Positions 1-9,340 of a stretch of DNA of 64,000 nt are shown here, piece after piece. The notes beneath the pieces are model-generated. The model made no database searches. It saw nothing but the letters and a program-made list of their open reading frames with translations, and was not told the DNA's origin. The stretch covers positions 1,237,501 through 1,301,500 of the forward strand of contig JAEPOK010000002.1 of assembly GCA_017642935.1 (NCBI GenBank), given 5' to 3'. Within the stretch, counting starts at the first letter, position 1; the number at the start of each line of letters is the position of its first letter. Source of the DNA: Hyphomicrobiales bacterium (GTDB taxonomy: Bacteria; Pseudomonadota; Alphaproteobacteria; Rhizobiales; MH13). A program made the position numbers and the translations under genes.

Positions 1-60
1 AGCCGCACGCGCGAAGTGCTGGGCGCCATTGAGCGACGATTGCGCGGCGCACCCATTTGA
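1..60 (+). CDS. C-terminal end of an unidentified protein (partial)
   Basis: The reading frame open from base 1 encodes the last 19 residues of a protein, ending ERRLRGAPI before a TGA at 58-60. The stop overlaps the TTG start of the next gene as TTGA, a typical coupled junction, which argues that this frame is real coding sequence. Too little is visible to name a family. Confidence 0.45.
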   Translation, partial: SRTREVLGAIERRLRGAPI

Positions 61-1061
61 TCTGGACACTTGTCGTGATATCCGCCGGCGCGGTCGCCCT
101 CTACACGCTGACGCATGTCGGTGCGGCGCGGGTGAATGCGCGCTATCCGCATACGGGCACGCATGTCGATGTGGAGGGCGTCACGCTGCATTGCGTGGCG
201 CGCGGCACGCCATCGGAAACCCGTCCAAGCCTGGTATTCGTTCATGGCGCCAGTTCCAACCACCGCGAGTTTCTAATCGCGGTCGGCGACCATCTTGATC
301 GGCATTTTGGCCAGGATCAGCACGTCATCTTTGTGGACCGCCCCGGGCAAGGCGGTAGCGCGCGGCGACCAGGGGATCATTCACCACGCGCGCAGGCCGA
401 CCGCATTCTGGCTGCCGCGCAGAAACTGGGCGCTCCATCGATCATCGCCATCGGCCACAGTTGGGGCGGCGCGGTCGTCGCGCAAATGGCTGTTCATGGC
501 GAAAGCGTGGAGGGTGCGGTGTTCGCCGCGCCGGCAACGCACCCATGGCCGGGTGACCGTTTTCAGGGGGTCGACTGGTATTATGCCTTGGCCGATGCGC
601 CGGTTATCGGTTGGCTCTTCACGCGGTTGATCACGCTTCCCGTCGCTTGGGGCCAGATCGATGATGGGGTGGAGAATGTGTTCGCCCCCGAACCGCCCAA
701 GCCGGGTTACGCTAAGGCGCTCGGTGCCCGCTTGGTCTTGCGGCCGTCCGCCTTCAAAGCCAATGCGGAAGATGTCTATCGACTGCTCCAGTTCGTGATC
801 GAGCACACCCCGAGCTACCGTGAGATCACCATCCCGGTGCGGGTCATTACCGGCGACGAGGATGCCGTTGTCTGGCCGCACTTGCATGCCGATGGTTTGG
901 AACGGGACATTGAGAGCGCCGAGAAGATCGTCATTAAGGGTGGCGGGCACATGCCACACCAGACGCATCCCGAGCTTTTGCTTGAAACGATTGCTGAGGT
1001 GATGGAGGCCGCTAGTCAGGCGTCCAAGACTGCAGAATTTGAGCGAAGCGAGTCGGCTTAG
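57..1061 (+). CDS. Alpha/beta hydrolase
   Basis: Serine hydrolase of the alpha/beta-hydrolase fold, 334 residues; the substrate is unknown. The N-terminus has a hydrophobic stretch (about residues 2-18) that fits a membrane anchor or signal peptide. The strand-3 motif VFVHGASSNHREF supplies the oxyanion-hole HG. The nucleophile elbow is GHSWGG (about residue 138). ITGDEDAVV and GGGHMPH near the C-terminus supply the likely catalytic Asp and His. The start is TTG at 57, chosen because it overlaps the upstream stop. The gene converges on pyk with a 2-bp gap. Fold assignment is secure, function is not. Confidence 0.85.
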   Translation: MIWTLVVISAGAVALYTLTHVGAARVNARYPHTGTHVDVEGVTLHCVARGTPSETRPSLVFVHGASSNHREFLIAVGDHLDRHFGQDQHVIFVDRPGQGGSARRPGDHSPRAQADRILAAAQKLGAPSIIAIGHSWGGAVVAQMAVHGESVEGAVFAAPATHPWPGDRFQGVDWYYALADAPVIGWLFTRLITLPVAWGQIDDGVENVFAPEPPKPGYAKALGARLVLRPSAFKANAEDVYRLLQFVIEHTPSYREITIPVRVITGDEDAVVWPHLHADGLERDIESAEKIVIKGGGHMPHQTHPELLLETIAEVMEAASQASKTAEFERSESA

Positions 1062-1063
1062 CT

Positions 1064-2503
1064 TTATCCGTGGCTCTGGTCTTCGCGCACAAAGGCGATG
1101 CGCAACATGTTGGTTGCCCCGGGGGTCCCAAATGGCACGCCTGCTGTGATGATGATGCGATTGCCGGGGCTTGCAAAGCCCTGGTTCATGGCCACCGCGC
1201 AAGCCCGTTCCACCATATCATCAATGTCGGTGGCATCATCGGTCGCGACCGGATGAATACCCCAGATGAGCGCCAAACGGCGCGCGGTACGCACGCGCGG
1301 GGTGATGGCGATGATCGGCGTCTGCGGGCGTTCGCGCGCCGCGCGCAGGCCTGTCGCGCCGGAGGAGGTGTAGCAAACCAATGCCGACAGATGCAGCGTT
1401 TCGGCAATCTGACGGGCGGCTGCTGAAATCGCGTCGGCTCCGGTGGCTTCAGGTTCGGTGCGCTGGGCGTTGATGATGGAGCGGTAGAGCGGATCATTCT
1501 CGGTTTCGATGGCAATCGTGTTCATCATCGAGACCGCTTCATGGGGATAGTCACCGGCTGCTGATTCTGCCGACAGCATGATGGCATCAGCGCCCTCATA
1601 GACGGCGGTGGCCACGTCGGAGACTTCAGCGCGTGTTGGCACAGGCGAGTTGATCATCGATTCCAGCATCTGCGTTGCCACAACCACCGGCTTTCCGGCG
1701 CGGCGTGCAGCGCGGGTGATGCGCTTTTGCGTTCCGGGCAAGGAGGCAAGTGGCATCTCCACGCCCAGGTCGCCACGGGCGACCATGATCGCGTCGGACA
1801 GCTCGATGATCTCCTCAATCTTTTCCACCGCCTGGGGTTTTTCGATTTTCGAGAGAATGCCGGACCGACCGCGAGCGATCTTGCGCACTTCGGCCACGTC
1901 CTCGGGGCGCTGGATAAAGGAAAGCGCAATCCAGTCAGCTTCGGCTTCCAGCGCGGCGGCCAGGTCGCGACGATCTTTCTCTGTCAGCGCGCCGCCGGAA
2001 ATGGTGGTGTCAGGCAGACTGACGCCCTTGCGGCTGGAAAGTTTGCCGCCGACGATCACCTTGGTATCGATGTAGCTCTTCTTGTCGGTGCCGGTGCACT
2101 CAAGGCGCAGCTTGCCATCGTCCAGGATAAGCGTGTGGCCGACATCCATGCCGTCGAAAATTTCCGGATGCGGCAGGCGCACGCGCTCCACGGTGCCTGG
2201 CTCGTCTTTGGTATCGAGCCGAAATGAGGCTCCGTTTTCCAGCATCACCGCATCATCGGCGAACATTCCAACGCGCAGTTTCGGGCCTTGAATATCGACC
2301 AAAATGCCGATGGTGCTGCCGACATCGGCCTCCACTTCACGGATTTTGGCCATCATCGCCCGCATCTTTTCCGGGTCGCCATGGCTCATATTGATGCGGA
2401 AGACATCGGCACCGGCAAGGTGCAGCTCTTTGATTTGCTCGACTTCGGAACTGGCCGGCCCGAGGGTGGCGAGGATCTTGACGCTGCGGTTGCGCTTGTG
2501 CAT
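1064..2503 (-). CDS. pyk: Pyruvate kinase
   Basis: Catalyses phosphoenolpyruvate + ADP to pyruvate + ATP, the last step of glycolysis, in the cytosol. At 479 residues it has normal bacterial length. The N-terminal KILATLGPAS, the active-site stretch ILSKIEKPQAVEKI with the catalytic lysine, MVARGDLGVEMP and VVVATQMLESM are all present, followed by the C-terminal allosteric domain. DUF1036 lies 13 bp upstream on the same strand, a pairing common in Rhizobiales. Confidence 0.97.
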   Translation of the reverse strand: MHKRNRSVKILATLGPASSEVEQIKELHLAGADVFRINMSHGDPEKMRAMMAKIREVEADVGSTIGILVDIQGPKLRVGMFADDAVMLENGASFRLDTKDEPGTVERVRLPHPEIFDGMDVGHTLILDDGKLRLECTGTDKKSYIDTKVIVGGKLSSRKGVSLPDTTISGGALTEKDRRDLAAALEAEADWIALSFIQRPEDVAEVRKIARGRSGILSKIEKPQAVEKIEEIIELSDAIMVARGDLGVEMPLASLPGTQKRITRAARRAGKPVVVATQMLESMINSPVPTRAEVSDVATAVYEGADAIMLSAESAAGDYPHEAVSMMNTIAIETENDPLYRSIINAQRTEPEATGADAISAAARQIAETLHLSALVCYTSSGATGLRAARERPQTPIIAITPRVRTARRLALIWGIHPVATDDATDIDDMVERACAVAMNQGFASPGNRIIITAGVPFGTPGATNMLRIAFVREDQSHG

Positions 2504-2516
2504 GGGCGGCCTGTCG

Positions 2517-3098
2517 CTACTGGAGGGAGTCTTCGGTCAACTGCACGGTCCAACTGGCCTGCCCGGCGGTGTCCACTTCAAAGAAGCCGGTCGTCTCAAG
2601 CCCGCGTTGTGCGCAATCTTCGAATCCCCGAATGGTGAAGATACGTGCGTGTGTACACATATAGTGGCGGCCTTTCCACTCCCCGCCCCGGTCATAGTCA
2701 ATCGCGTAGACGTAATAGTAGCGCGACACGAGGGTGCCGGAGCGGAGCGTTTCGCACGTGTCGGTCGGCAAGTTCCACCAACCTTCGGAAATCCAGCCTT
2801 GGCGGGAATCGTAGCCAAGCGCGACGCCGATCGTGCTGGACGTCTCGTTGCAGACGCGAAAACCGGTCGGGCCGACACCAAGTCCGCTTGGCGCGGCGCT
2901 TGCCTCTTCCATGGCGTCGGTGCCTTCAACCAGACGACCCTCGATACCCTCGCTGCCAGCCGTTTCGACCGCCTGGGTGCGGTTGTAGAGCACGTAGCCG
3001 CCGACCACCAAAGCCGCGACGGCAAAGGCGGTGACAACAAAGGCAAAGGTCAGGCCCGGCTTGCGGGCGCGTCCTGCGGTGGGATTGAGAAGCCTCAT
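2517..3098 (-). CDS. DUF1036 membrane-anchored protein
   Basis: 193 residues. One transmembrane helix (about residues 15-38, LTFAFVVTAFAVAALVVGGY) is followed by a linker and then the DUF1036 domain. The domain is recognisable by FRVCNETSSTIGVALGY, GWWNLPTDTCETL, YYYVYAIDYDRGGEW and a set of conserved cysteines (CNET, TCET, MCTH, DCAQ). The bulk is predicted to be periplasmic. The family function is unknown. It lies just upstream of pyk on the same strand and may be co-transcribed with it. Confidence 0.85.
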   Translation of the reverse strand: MRLLNPTAGRARKPGLTFAFVVTAFAVAALVVGGYVLYNRTQAVETAGSEGIEGRLVEGTDAMEEASAAPSGLGVGPTGFRVCNETSSTIGVALGYDSRQGWISEGWWNLPTDTCETLRSGTLVSRYYYVYAIDYDRGGEWKGRHYMCTHARIFTIRGFEDCAQRGLETTGFFEVDTAGQASWTVQLTEDSLQ

Positions 3099-3423
3099 AT
3101 CGGTCTTATTATCGTTCTCTCATTCAGGTGCAAGCGTCTGCTGGCGCTAAGCGCGGCGCGATTGTTTTCACCCGGCAACGGCACGGCTGAAGCGCAAATC
3201 AAGGCGCTGTCCTTGGCCTGCGCCCAAGTCGAAATTGCGGCAGCGCGGCCATTTCTTGATCGCCGGTCCGTTGGCCGGCAGGTGGGCCTGCCTTTGCGCC
3301 ATTTGATAGAAAGTCGCGGGCCCTGACACTTGCAAGCGGCGCATCATCGGCGCTACCTGATGCAGGCGGTCGTGCCGCATAGGCAGACCCGCCCAGCCAT
3401 TTCGCTCGCGGAAAGCACAAGCC
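3099..3423. other. Intergenic stretch without a supported gene
   Basis: 325 bp between the divergent DUF1036 and formylglutamate amidohydrolase genes. Reading frames on both strands cross it, but none has a recognisable motif or a good ribosome binding site. It probably holds the two divergent promoters, possibly with remains of a decayed gene. I see no strong palindrome here. Confidence 0.4.
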
Positions 3424-4233
3424 ATGGATCAGCCGGTCGATCGACAGGCACAGATAACGCGTGACGCGCTGCCCTATGAGGTGCGCCTGCGCGACAACGA
3501 TCATGGGCTTATCATTCTGTGCGATCACGCTGAAAACACCCTGCCGCCAGAGTATGGCACGCTTGGCGTTGACCCCAGCCAGTTGGAGCGACACATCGGC
3601 TACGATATCGGCGCCAAGGCGCTGTGTGAAAAGCTTGCCGATGCGCTTGATGCGACGCTGGTAATGACGCGGTTTTCACGTCTTCTGATCGATCCCAATC
3701 GCGGCATCGATGATCCGACGCTCATCATGCGGCTCTCAGATGGTGCGGTGGTGCCTGGCAATGCCCATCATGATGAAGCTGAGCGCGCCCATCGCATCGC
3801 GACCTACTACAAGCCCTATGATGATGCGGTTTCGGACACGATCGGCCATGTCCACCGGGTGACATCGCGTGCGCCGGTGCTGTTCTCGGTGCATTCCTTC
3901 ACGCCGATTTGGCGCGGCCATCCACGGCCCTGGCACGCCGGAGTTTTGTGGCACAAGGATCCGCGTCTGGCGGTGCCGTTGATCGAGGCCCTAGGCGCCG
4001 AGGGTGATTTGATCGTTGGCGACAATGAGCCCTATCGCGGGGAACTTCCCGGCGACACCATGCATCGCCACGGCACCTGCAAGGGCCTGCCGCACGCTCT
4101 GTTGGAAGTGCGACAAGACCTCATCCATGACGATGCGGGCGTTGACGCTTGGGCCGATCGCCTGATTCCGATGCTGACCAAACTTGTGGAACTGCCGACC
4201 CTGCGCCACATCCTGCCTGTCGACCAACGCTAG
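3424..4233 (+). CDS. N-formylglutamate amidohydrolase family protein
   Basis: 269-residue cytosolic metallohydrolase of the HutG/N-formylglutamate deformylase family, which splits N-formyl amino acids to formate and the amino acid. Family motifs visible are IILCDHAENTLP near the N-terminus, HIGYDIGA, SVHSFTP and GDNEPYRGE. No hut genes are nearby, so the physiological substrate is uncertain. The start is ATG 3424. DUF1244 follows 14 bp downstream, consistent with an operon. Confidence 0.88.
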   Translation: MDQPVDRQAQITRDALPYEVRLRDNDHGLIILCDHAENTLPPEYGTLGVDPSQLERHIGYDIGAKALCEKLADALDATLVMTRFSRLLIDPNRGIDDPTLIMRLSDGAVVPGNAHHDEAERAHRIATYYKPYDDAVSDTIGHVHRVTSRAPVLFSVHSFTPIWRGHPRPWHAGVLWHKDPRLAVPLIEALGAEGDLIVGDNEPYRGELPGDTMHRHGTCKGLPHALLEVRQDLIHDDAGVDAWADRLIPMLTKLVELPTLRHILPVDQR

Positions 4234-4247
4234 AAAAGGACCCACCG

Positions 4248-4550
4248 ATGGACGAGAACACCCAGCGCGATCTTGAAGCGGCGGCGTTCCGCCGTCTGGT
4301 GGCGCACTTTCAAAAGCGCACCGATGTTCAGAACATCGATCTGATGGCGCAGGCCGGGTTCTGCCGCAACTGCCTGTCGAATTGGCTTGTGGATGCCGCC
4401 GAAGAGGCCGGCGTCGATCTCGATAAGGCCGGCGCGCGGCAGATGGTCTACGGCATGCCCTACGAAGACTGGAAGGCCAAGCATCAGCCTGCGGCGACGC
4501 CGGAGCAATTGGCCGCTTTCCAAAAGGCGCAGGCCGAGCACACCGACTGA
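4248..4550 (+). CDS. DUF1244 family protein
   Basis: 100 residues, small, soluble and acidic. The start is ATG 4248 with AAAAGGA just upstream, shorter than the maximal reading frame. The conserved core FCRNCLSNWLVDA holds a CxxC pair, and MVYGMPYEDWKAK is the second family signature. Function is unknown. It is probably transcribed with the preceding amidohydrolase gene. Confidence 0.85.
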   Translation: MDENTQRDLEAAAFRRLVAHFQKRTDVQNIDLMAQAGFCRNCLSNWLVDAAEEAGVDLDKAGARQMVYGMPYEDWKAKHQPAATPEQLAAFQKAQAEHTD

Positions 4551-4668
4551 GCTCAAAACACAGCTTGTCCCCAGCCTTTTGGCGGCCATCCACGGCATTG
4601 CTCCTTGGCGCGGTTGACCGGTCGCCAGGCCTTTGGTTGATCAGACATCCCAGACGTGGAGAGATTTG

Positions 4669-4941
4669 ATGGCGGATAGCAGCGTTGCAGCTGGCCAATT
4701 ACGCAGCCTGATCGAGCGGATCGAGCGGCTTGAAGAAGAGAAGAAGGCCATCGCCGACGACATCAAGGACGTTTACGGCGAAGCGAAAGCCAATGGCTTC
4801 GACACCAAGGTGTTGCGTCAAGTGGTTCGCATCCGCAAGCAGGATCAGGCCGAGCGCCAAGAGCAAGAAGCGCTGCTGGATCTTTACCTGGCAGCCTTGG
4901 GCGGACCAGCCTCATCCTCGCCGACTGACGTGGACGGCTAG
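4669..4941 (+). CDS. DUF2312 family protein (GapR-like)
   Basis: 90 residues. The start is ATG 4669 with GGAGAG upstream. The N-terminal two thirds form a heptad-type coiled coil ([16 protein letters not shown], then [15 protein letters not shown]) ending in [13 protein letters not shown], the DUF2312 pattern. In Caulobacter a DUF2312 protein (GapR) is a nucleoid-associated protein that binds overtwisted AT-rich DNA; transfer of that role to this gene is by family only. Confidence 0.85.
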   Translation: MADSSVAAGQLRSLIERIERLEEEKKAIADDIKDVYGEAKANGFDTKVLRQVVRIRKQDQAERQEQEALLDLYLAALGGPASSSPTDVDG

Positions 4942-4964
4942 ACTATTCTGACAAGTGACGTGCG

Positions 4965-7094
4965 TTAGCTGCCGGACCGGCCGAAGCCGTCGGTGCGCAG
5001 CTGGAACGTGTTCGACGGAACGAAGCCGTTCGATCGCACGAGCGATGGTGACAGGCTGACGGTGCCGGTCGGCGCGACGAGCGCGGCATGCTGGGCGCCA
5101 CGGATCGATTGTTTGGCAAGCGCGGGCGTCAGATCATCGGCAATCGGATAAAGCCGACCGGTGATGCCGGTGCCGGCTGGCATGTCGGTTGAGCCGGTCA
5201 AGATGTCGATGGCCGATTGGGCTGGTGTACGCGCTGCATCCTCGGCGGCAAAGGCAGCGGCAATCAATGCGTTGTCCTGAGCGGATGATGGTGTCGGCGT
5301 TGGCGCAGCGGCCACCAGTGTCGGTGAGGGCGCTGGTACAGGCGGGATAAAGCGCGGCGCGACCGGTTCAGCGGCTTGCGCGGCGGCGGCCAACTGGCCG
5401 GTTTCGCTAAGCACATTGCCTGGCGTCAGCGGTGATTGCGTTGGCTGGGCAAAGGCGAGCAGTGACTCGTTCGGATCGGGTGTTGCTGCGGCTGTGGCCG
5501 GTTGTGCCGCCGTTGTTGGTCGTGCGGGCACGGCGCCCAGCGCCTGCGCAACCTGTCCTGTCAGACTTGCCTGTGCTGCGCGCTGCTCGGCAAAGCGGGC
5601 CTCAATGATGGCGGCGATCTGGCCGGGTGCAGGCACGGATTGGGCGATTTGTTGCGCACGGTTGATGGCAGGCAATGCCGCTGGCGTTTGCGTTGCCGGT
5701 TGAGCCGCAGATGTTGCAGCCGCCAAGGCCGGCTCAGCAGTGACCGGTGGCGCCAGGGGCGTTGTTGCCGGGGCGGACTGGGCAAGGGCAAACGCGTTGT
5801 CGAGCGCAACGGCGCCAGGCGCGGCGGGCGCTGGCCGTGTGCCGAGCGCGGCGAGCTGAATATCGTCGATGGTCGGCGCCGGTGTCGGCGACGGCACGGT
5901 TAGCCCTGCGACCGTCGAGGGTGCGGCCCAGGTGCCATCGGGGCTGGCATAGGGCGGAAGCACCGGTGATGGCGCGGCGTAGCGATCGCGCGGTGCGCTA
6001 GCCACTTCGGTTTCGGCCGCGGCTGGTTGCTCGGGCAGGCTTGCGACGACTGTCCGCGACGGGGCGGAGGGAACTTCGGCTTCCGGTTCGGGCGTGTTGC
6101 CGCCAAAGAGCGCTTGCAGGAAACCGCCGCCGCTTTCGCCGGGCAGTACGATATCGCCATCGCCGTCATTTTGATCTGACGATGCACTGGCGCTGGCAAA
6201 AACTGTGCGACCGCCGCCACGTTGCAGGTCGCGTTGCGCCTGTTCGAAGCCCGGCATTGGCTGCCCATCGGCGGGAATGTGGATGGTGCGCCCGTTGGGG
6301 AACACGCGCGACAATTGGGAGCGCGTCATGCGCGGCCACATGCGCACCGAGCCTGTGTCCAGATGGACGAATGGCGTTGCTGAGCGCGGATAGAAGCCAA
6401 CGCCGCCTTGCTGCAGGCGAAGACCTGCTGCGCGGATTTCAGCGGCCGAGACACCGGGGATGAAGAAGTCCATCGCCCGGCCTTGGGTATGTTGCGAGTT
6501 GCGGGCAACACCAGAAGATCGACGGCGCAGCATGTTGTTGGTGGCCGGTGAGCGATAGGCCGATACAACATGAATAGGTTCGCTCGCACCGACTTCGCGG
6601 TAAACCGTCCAGACGATATCGAAAAGGTCCGGATCGATGCGCGTGACCTCATCGCGGCGCCAATCGCGCAGGAAACGATTGAGCTGATTGAGCCCAGCCT
6701 GCACGAAGCGGCCGTTACGCTTGTAGGTAACGGTCAGGCGTTCATGCGTATGGGTGTTGTAAAGCGAAAGGGTGCGATCCTGCGCCGAGGCAAATCCAGT
6801 TCCGGTGGCAAAGAAGGTGAGCGCCGTCAGAAGAACAAGAAGGGCAAAAGGTTTGGCGAACGAGGTTTGGGAAAGGAAGGGAAAGGAGGACTCACCCGAC
6901 AGACGTTTCGCGCCTGCTCGCGCTTCGACCTTTGAGGCCGCCTCAACTCGCGCCGTCCCGTGTCCCAAATTGCCCTCGCTTGCGTTGCAAGTCCCTGCAG
7001 GTTTGGCGAGATGCTTGGTGTTAGCACCGAGCCTTTTGCCTGCCTGCCACCCGAAGGCGGCGCTTGCGTATGCCCAACCGACTGTACCCAACAT
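4965..7094 (-). CDS. DUF882 / YcbK-like peptidase M15 family protein with long low-complexity tail
   Basis: 709 residues as read. Residues 1-78 are polar and basic, 79-104 are a hydrophobic segment ending FASAQD like a signal peptide, and about 107-268 are the DUF882 (peptidase M15-like) domain. The zinc ligands expected for this fold are visible as H202, D209 (QHTQGRAMDF) and H244 (FVHLDTG), so it may be an active periplasmic murein carboxypeptidase. The last 400 residues are Ala/Pro/Thr-rich and probably disordered. ATG 7094 is the only ATG, GTG or TTG upstream of the hydrophobic segment apart from the adjacent TTG at codon 2. An L,D-transpeptidase gene lies upstream on the same strand. Confidence 0.8.
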   Translation of the reverse strand: MLGTVGWAYASAAFGWQAGKRLGANTKHLAKPAGTCNASEGNLGHGTARVEAASKVEARAGAKRLSGESSFPFLSQTSFAKPFALLVLLTALTFFATGTGFASAQDRTLSLYNTHTHERLTVTYKRNGRFVQAGLNQLNRFLRDWRRDEVTRIDPDLFDIVWTVYREVGASEPIHVVSAYRSPATNNMLRRRSSGVARNSQHTQGRAMDFFIPGVSAAEIRAAGLRLQQGGVGFYPRSATPFVHLDTGSVRMWPRMTRSQLSRVFPNGRTIHIPADGQPMPGFEQAQRDLQRGGGRTVFASASASSDQNDGDGDIVLPGESGGGFLQALFGGNTPEPEAEVPSAPSRTVVASLPEQPAAAETEVASAPRDRYAAPSPVLPPYASPDGTWAAPSTVAGLTVPSPTPAPTIDDIQLAALGTRPAPAAPGAVALDNAFALAQSAPATTPLAPPVTAEPALAAATSAAQPATQTPAALPAINRAQQIAQSVPAPGQIAAIIEARFAEQRAAQASLTGQVAQALGAVPARPTTAAQPATAAATPDPNESLLAFAQPTQSPLTPGNVLSETGQLAAAAQAAEPVAPRFIPPVPAPSPTLVAAAPTPTPSSAQDNALIAAAFAAEDAARTPAQSAIDILTGSTDMPAGTGITGRLYPIADDLTPALAKQSIRGAQHAALVAPTGTVSLSPSLVRSNGFVPSNTFQLRTDGFGRSGS

Positions 7095-7165
7095 CGGTAA
7101 AACTTGGTCAAATCATGGCGCCGCGCCTTGAGCAAGCGCAAGTGGATTAGGCTTCCATGATTAGG

Positions 7166-7181
7166 GTTAAGCCTTGGTTAC
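7166..7181 (-). promoter_or_regulatory. CtrA-like box
   Basis: On the minus strand this reads GTAA-N7-TTAAC, one mismatch from the CtrA consensus TTAA-N7-TTAAC. It lies 72 bp upstream of the DUF882 gene start. The match is visible; binding is inferred. Confidence 0.4.
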
Positions 7182-7182
7182 G

Positions 7183-7200
7183 AAAGCGAAACCGCTTTCC
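7183..7200 (-). terminator. Hairpin downstream of the L,D-transpeptidase gene
   Basis: Perfect 7-bp inverted repeat GAAAGCG / CGCTTTC with a 4-base loop, 20 bp after the transpeptidase stop. There is no T-run on the minus strand, so it is at best a weak intrinsic terminator or a 3' end stabiliser. Confidence 0.35.
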
Positions 7201-7220
7201 CTGATTTCAGACCAGATCGG

Positions 7221-9167
7221 TCAGCTGCCGGTGAAACCGAGGGCGGCCAAAACCCGGCCATGATGGCCATAGATGTCGCGCGCCATGATCAAGCGACCGT
7301 CCTCGTTCACCCGGGCCGTAAAATAGGTCAGGTGAACGGGTATGTGGTTGTCCAAGATCAGATTGCGTTCGCGTGATCCTTGCAGCGAGCGAGCGCGGGC
7401 AAGGTCCCAATCGGGCTCATTGGTCAACAGAGCTTCGGCAAACGCCCAGGGATCAAGCACACGCACGCAGCCATGGCTGAAGGCGCGCTGATCGCGCCCG
7501 AACAGACCACGCGAGGGTGTGTCGTGGAAATAGATCGCGTGTTGATTAGGGAACATGAATTTGATTTCGCCGAGCGCATTGCGGGCGCCCGGGCGCTGGC
7601 GGATGCGCGGCATGCCCTGCTCGGCGGCGGCCTGCCAGTTGACGGCGAACGGATCGATGGTCTGGCCGTTATAGAGGATCTCATAATTGCCCCGGTTGGC
7701 GTAGCCAGGATCTTGCAGCAGGCGCGGCAGGATTTCATTGCGCGCAATCGAGGAGGGCACGTTCCAATAGGGGTTTACCGCCATGTACTCCATCTCATCG
7801 GAGAAGATGGCTGTGCGGTGGCGGTTCTGGCCGACGACGGTGCGGGTGGTGAAGATGCTCTCTCCTTCGCGCATCACCCAGAGGCGGTATTCTGGCACGT
7901 TGGCGATGACGTGGAAGTCGCCAAGTTCGCGCGGCATCCAGCGCCAACGCTCCATATTGGCGATGATGTCAGGCACAAGATCGCCGGCTTTTTCGTTCAG
8001 TGCCGCAAAGGTCGCCGGACCGACAATGCCGTCGGCTGTCAGATTGTGCTCGGCCTGAAAGGTTTTGACGGCGGCGTCGAGCGCTTCGTCAAACAGATTA
8101 GGGTCAGGCTGGGTCGGGTCGGGGTCTTCATCGGTCTGGGTGCTGACGAGCTGAACTTCGGCTTCGTCAATGCTGGCCGTCATCATCGGATCAGGCAGGC
8201 CAAGCCGGTCGCGCAATTGCGGCACGCGTGGGTCCACGTCGCCAAGACGGATGGTGCCACCTTCGGCGATCGGCTCTAGGATCTCGGTTTCGGACCGCTC
8301 GCGCAGATTGGCTAACTCTTCGCGCAGGGCGTGGAACTGATCATGCTGCGGATGGTAGGCGAGCAGCGCCTCAGCCAGATCATCGGACGCAAGCAGCGCC
8401 GGCATGACAGTTGCCGGGTCAACGAAGTTGCGCTCCAGTGTGATGTCGCGGCCGATGCTGGCCGGATTGACGCGACCCGTCATGGCGTGGCGCGCATAGC
8501 GCAGCGCCCACAGGGTCATGCCGATATCGGCGCGCGCAGCGGCCATGGCGTCCGACGCCTCGGCCTCATCGTCGATGAAGGCTGTATTCTCAAAATCGAC
8601 AGGGTTCAGACCGTAGATGTCCGCGGTCTGGAAAAGATTGAGCAGCGTTTCGCCGCGCGCATTGAGACCACCTGCTGTCAGGAATAGGGGCGCATGGTCG
8701 CGCTCGGCGTAAAAAGCTTCAACAGCCTGGCGTTCCTGACTGGTGGTTTCGCCGTCATTCTCCAACCCGCCGCTGATGATGGCAGCGATGGATTGGGTGG
8801 TCAGCGTTTCGATCATGCGCGCATCGCGCGCAGCAATGGCCGTCTCGTCGATGACGGGCGCCGGTGCGGCGGCTGGCGGGACCGTGCGGGTGATGACCGT
8901 GTTGGGACGATCAGGAACCGCTTGTGGGACGATCGTGAGGGGCTTGGCCAATTCTAGGCGTGGATCGATCGGGAAAGGCGCGGCCTCTGCCAATGCGTCA
9001 AAGTCTGCATTGATGATGATTGCGCGCGCGATCGCGTCTTCAACGCAAACCGGATCCACTTCGCATTCCAGGTCCAGCGCATGGCGCTCAGTGGCGTGAC
9101 CAAGGCTGGTCAGGGCGGTGGTCAAAACTGCGGCCAAGAGCCAGGTGCGTTTCGTCAAAACGTTCAT
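7221..9167 (-). CDS. L,D-transpeptidase family protein (YcbB/LdtD-like)
   Basis: 648 residues. A Sec signal peptide (residues 1-25, LLAAVLTTALTSLGHA) is followed by an N-terminal scaffold, a peptidoglycan-binding repeat (FQAEHNLTADGIVGPATF) and a C-terminal YkuD catalytic domain. The catalytic motif is SHGCVRV with Cys about residue 567, plus the upstream HDTPSRGLFG. It would form 3-3 peptide cross-links, or protein-peptidoglycan links, in the periplasm. A DUF882 peptidase-like gene lies downstream and a sigma-54 regulator gene upstream on the same strand, suggesting a cell-wall cluster. Length and domain order match the YcbB group rather than short Ldt enzymes. Confidence 0.92.
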   Translation of the reverse strand: MNVLTKRTWLLAAVLTTALTSLGHATERHALDLECEVDPVCVEDAIARAIIINADFDALAEAAPFPIDPRLELAKPLTIVPQAVPDRPNTVITRTVPPAAAPAPVIDETAIAARDARMIETLTTQSIAAIISGGLENDGETTSQERQAVEAFYAERDHAPLFLTAGGLNARGETLLNLFQTADIYGLNPVDFENTAFIDDEAEASDAMAAARADIGMTLWALRYARHAMTGRVNPASIGRDITLERNFVDPATVMPALLASDDLAEALLAYHPQHDQFHALREELANLRERSETEILEPIAEGGTIRLGDVDPRVPQLRDRLGLPDPMMTASIDEAEVQLVSTQTDEDPDPTQPDPNLFDEALDAAVKTFQAEHNLTADGIVGPATFAALNEKAGDLVPDIIANMERWRWMPRELGDFHVIANVPEYRLWVMREGESIFTTRTVVGQNRHRTAIFSDEMEYMAVNPYWNVPSSIARNEILPRLLQDPGYANRGNYEILYNGQTIDPFAVNWQAAAEQGMPRIRQRPGARNALGEIKFMFPNQHAIYFHDTPSRGLFGRDQRAFSHGCVRVLDPWAFAEALLTNEPDWDLARARSLQGSRERNLILDNHIPVHLTYFTARVNEDGRLIMARDIYGHHGRVLAALGFTGS

Positions 9168-9340
9168 CTCCTCGTCGCTGCCACAGGTCCCTGCTGCCGA
9201 CAGTCCTTACCCCGAAACGTGCCCCATCGACGGAGCGAATCACCTGCTGGGCAAGGACCGCGCCGATGATAGAGGCGTGACAGACTGACCCAGGGCTCGC
9301 AAGCGCAGGCAGGCCACGCCCCGGTCAATTCCGCGTGAAA

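Noticed and set aside
3168-3425. 85-codon frame on the minus strand in the 3.1-3.4 kb gap
   Set aside because: No recognisable motif and no ribosome site; its ATG overlaps the start of the formylglutamate amidohydrolase gene on the other strand.
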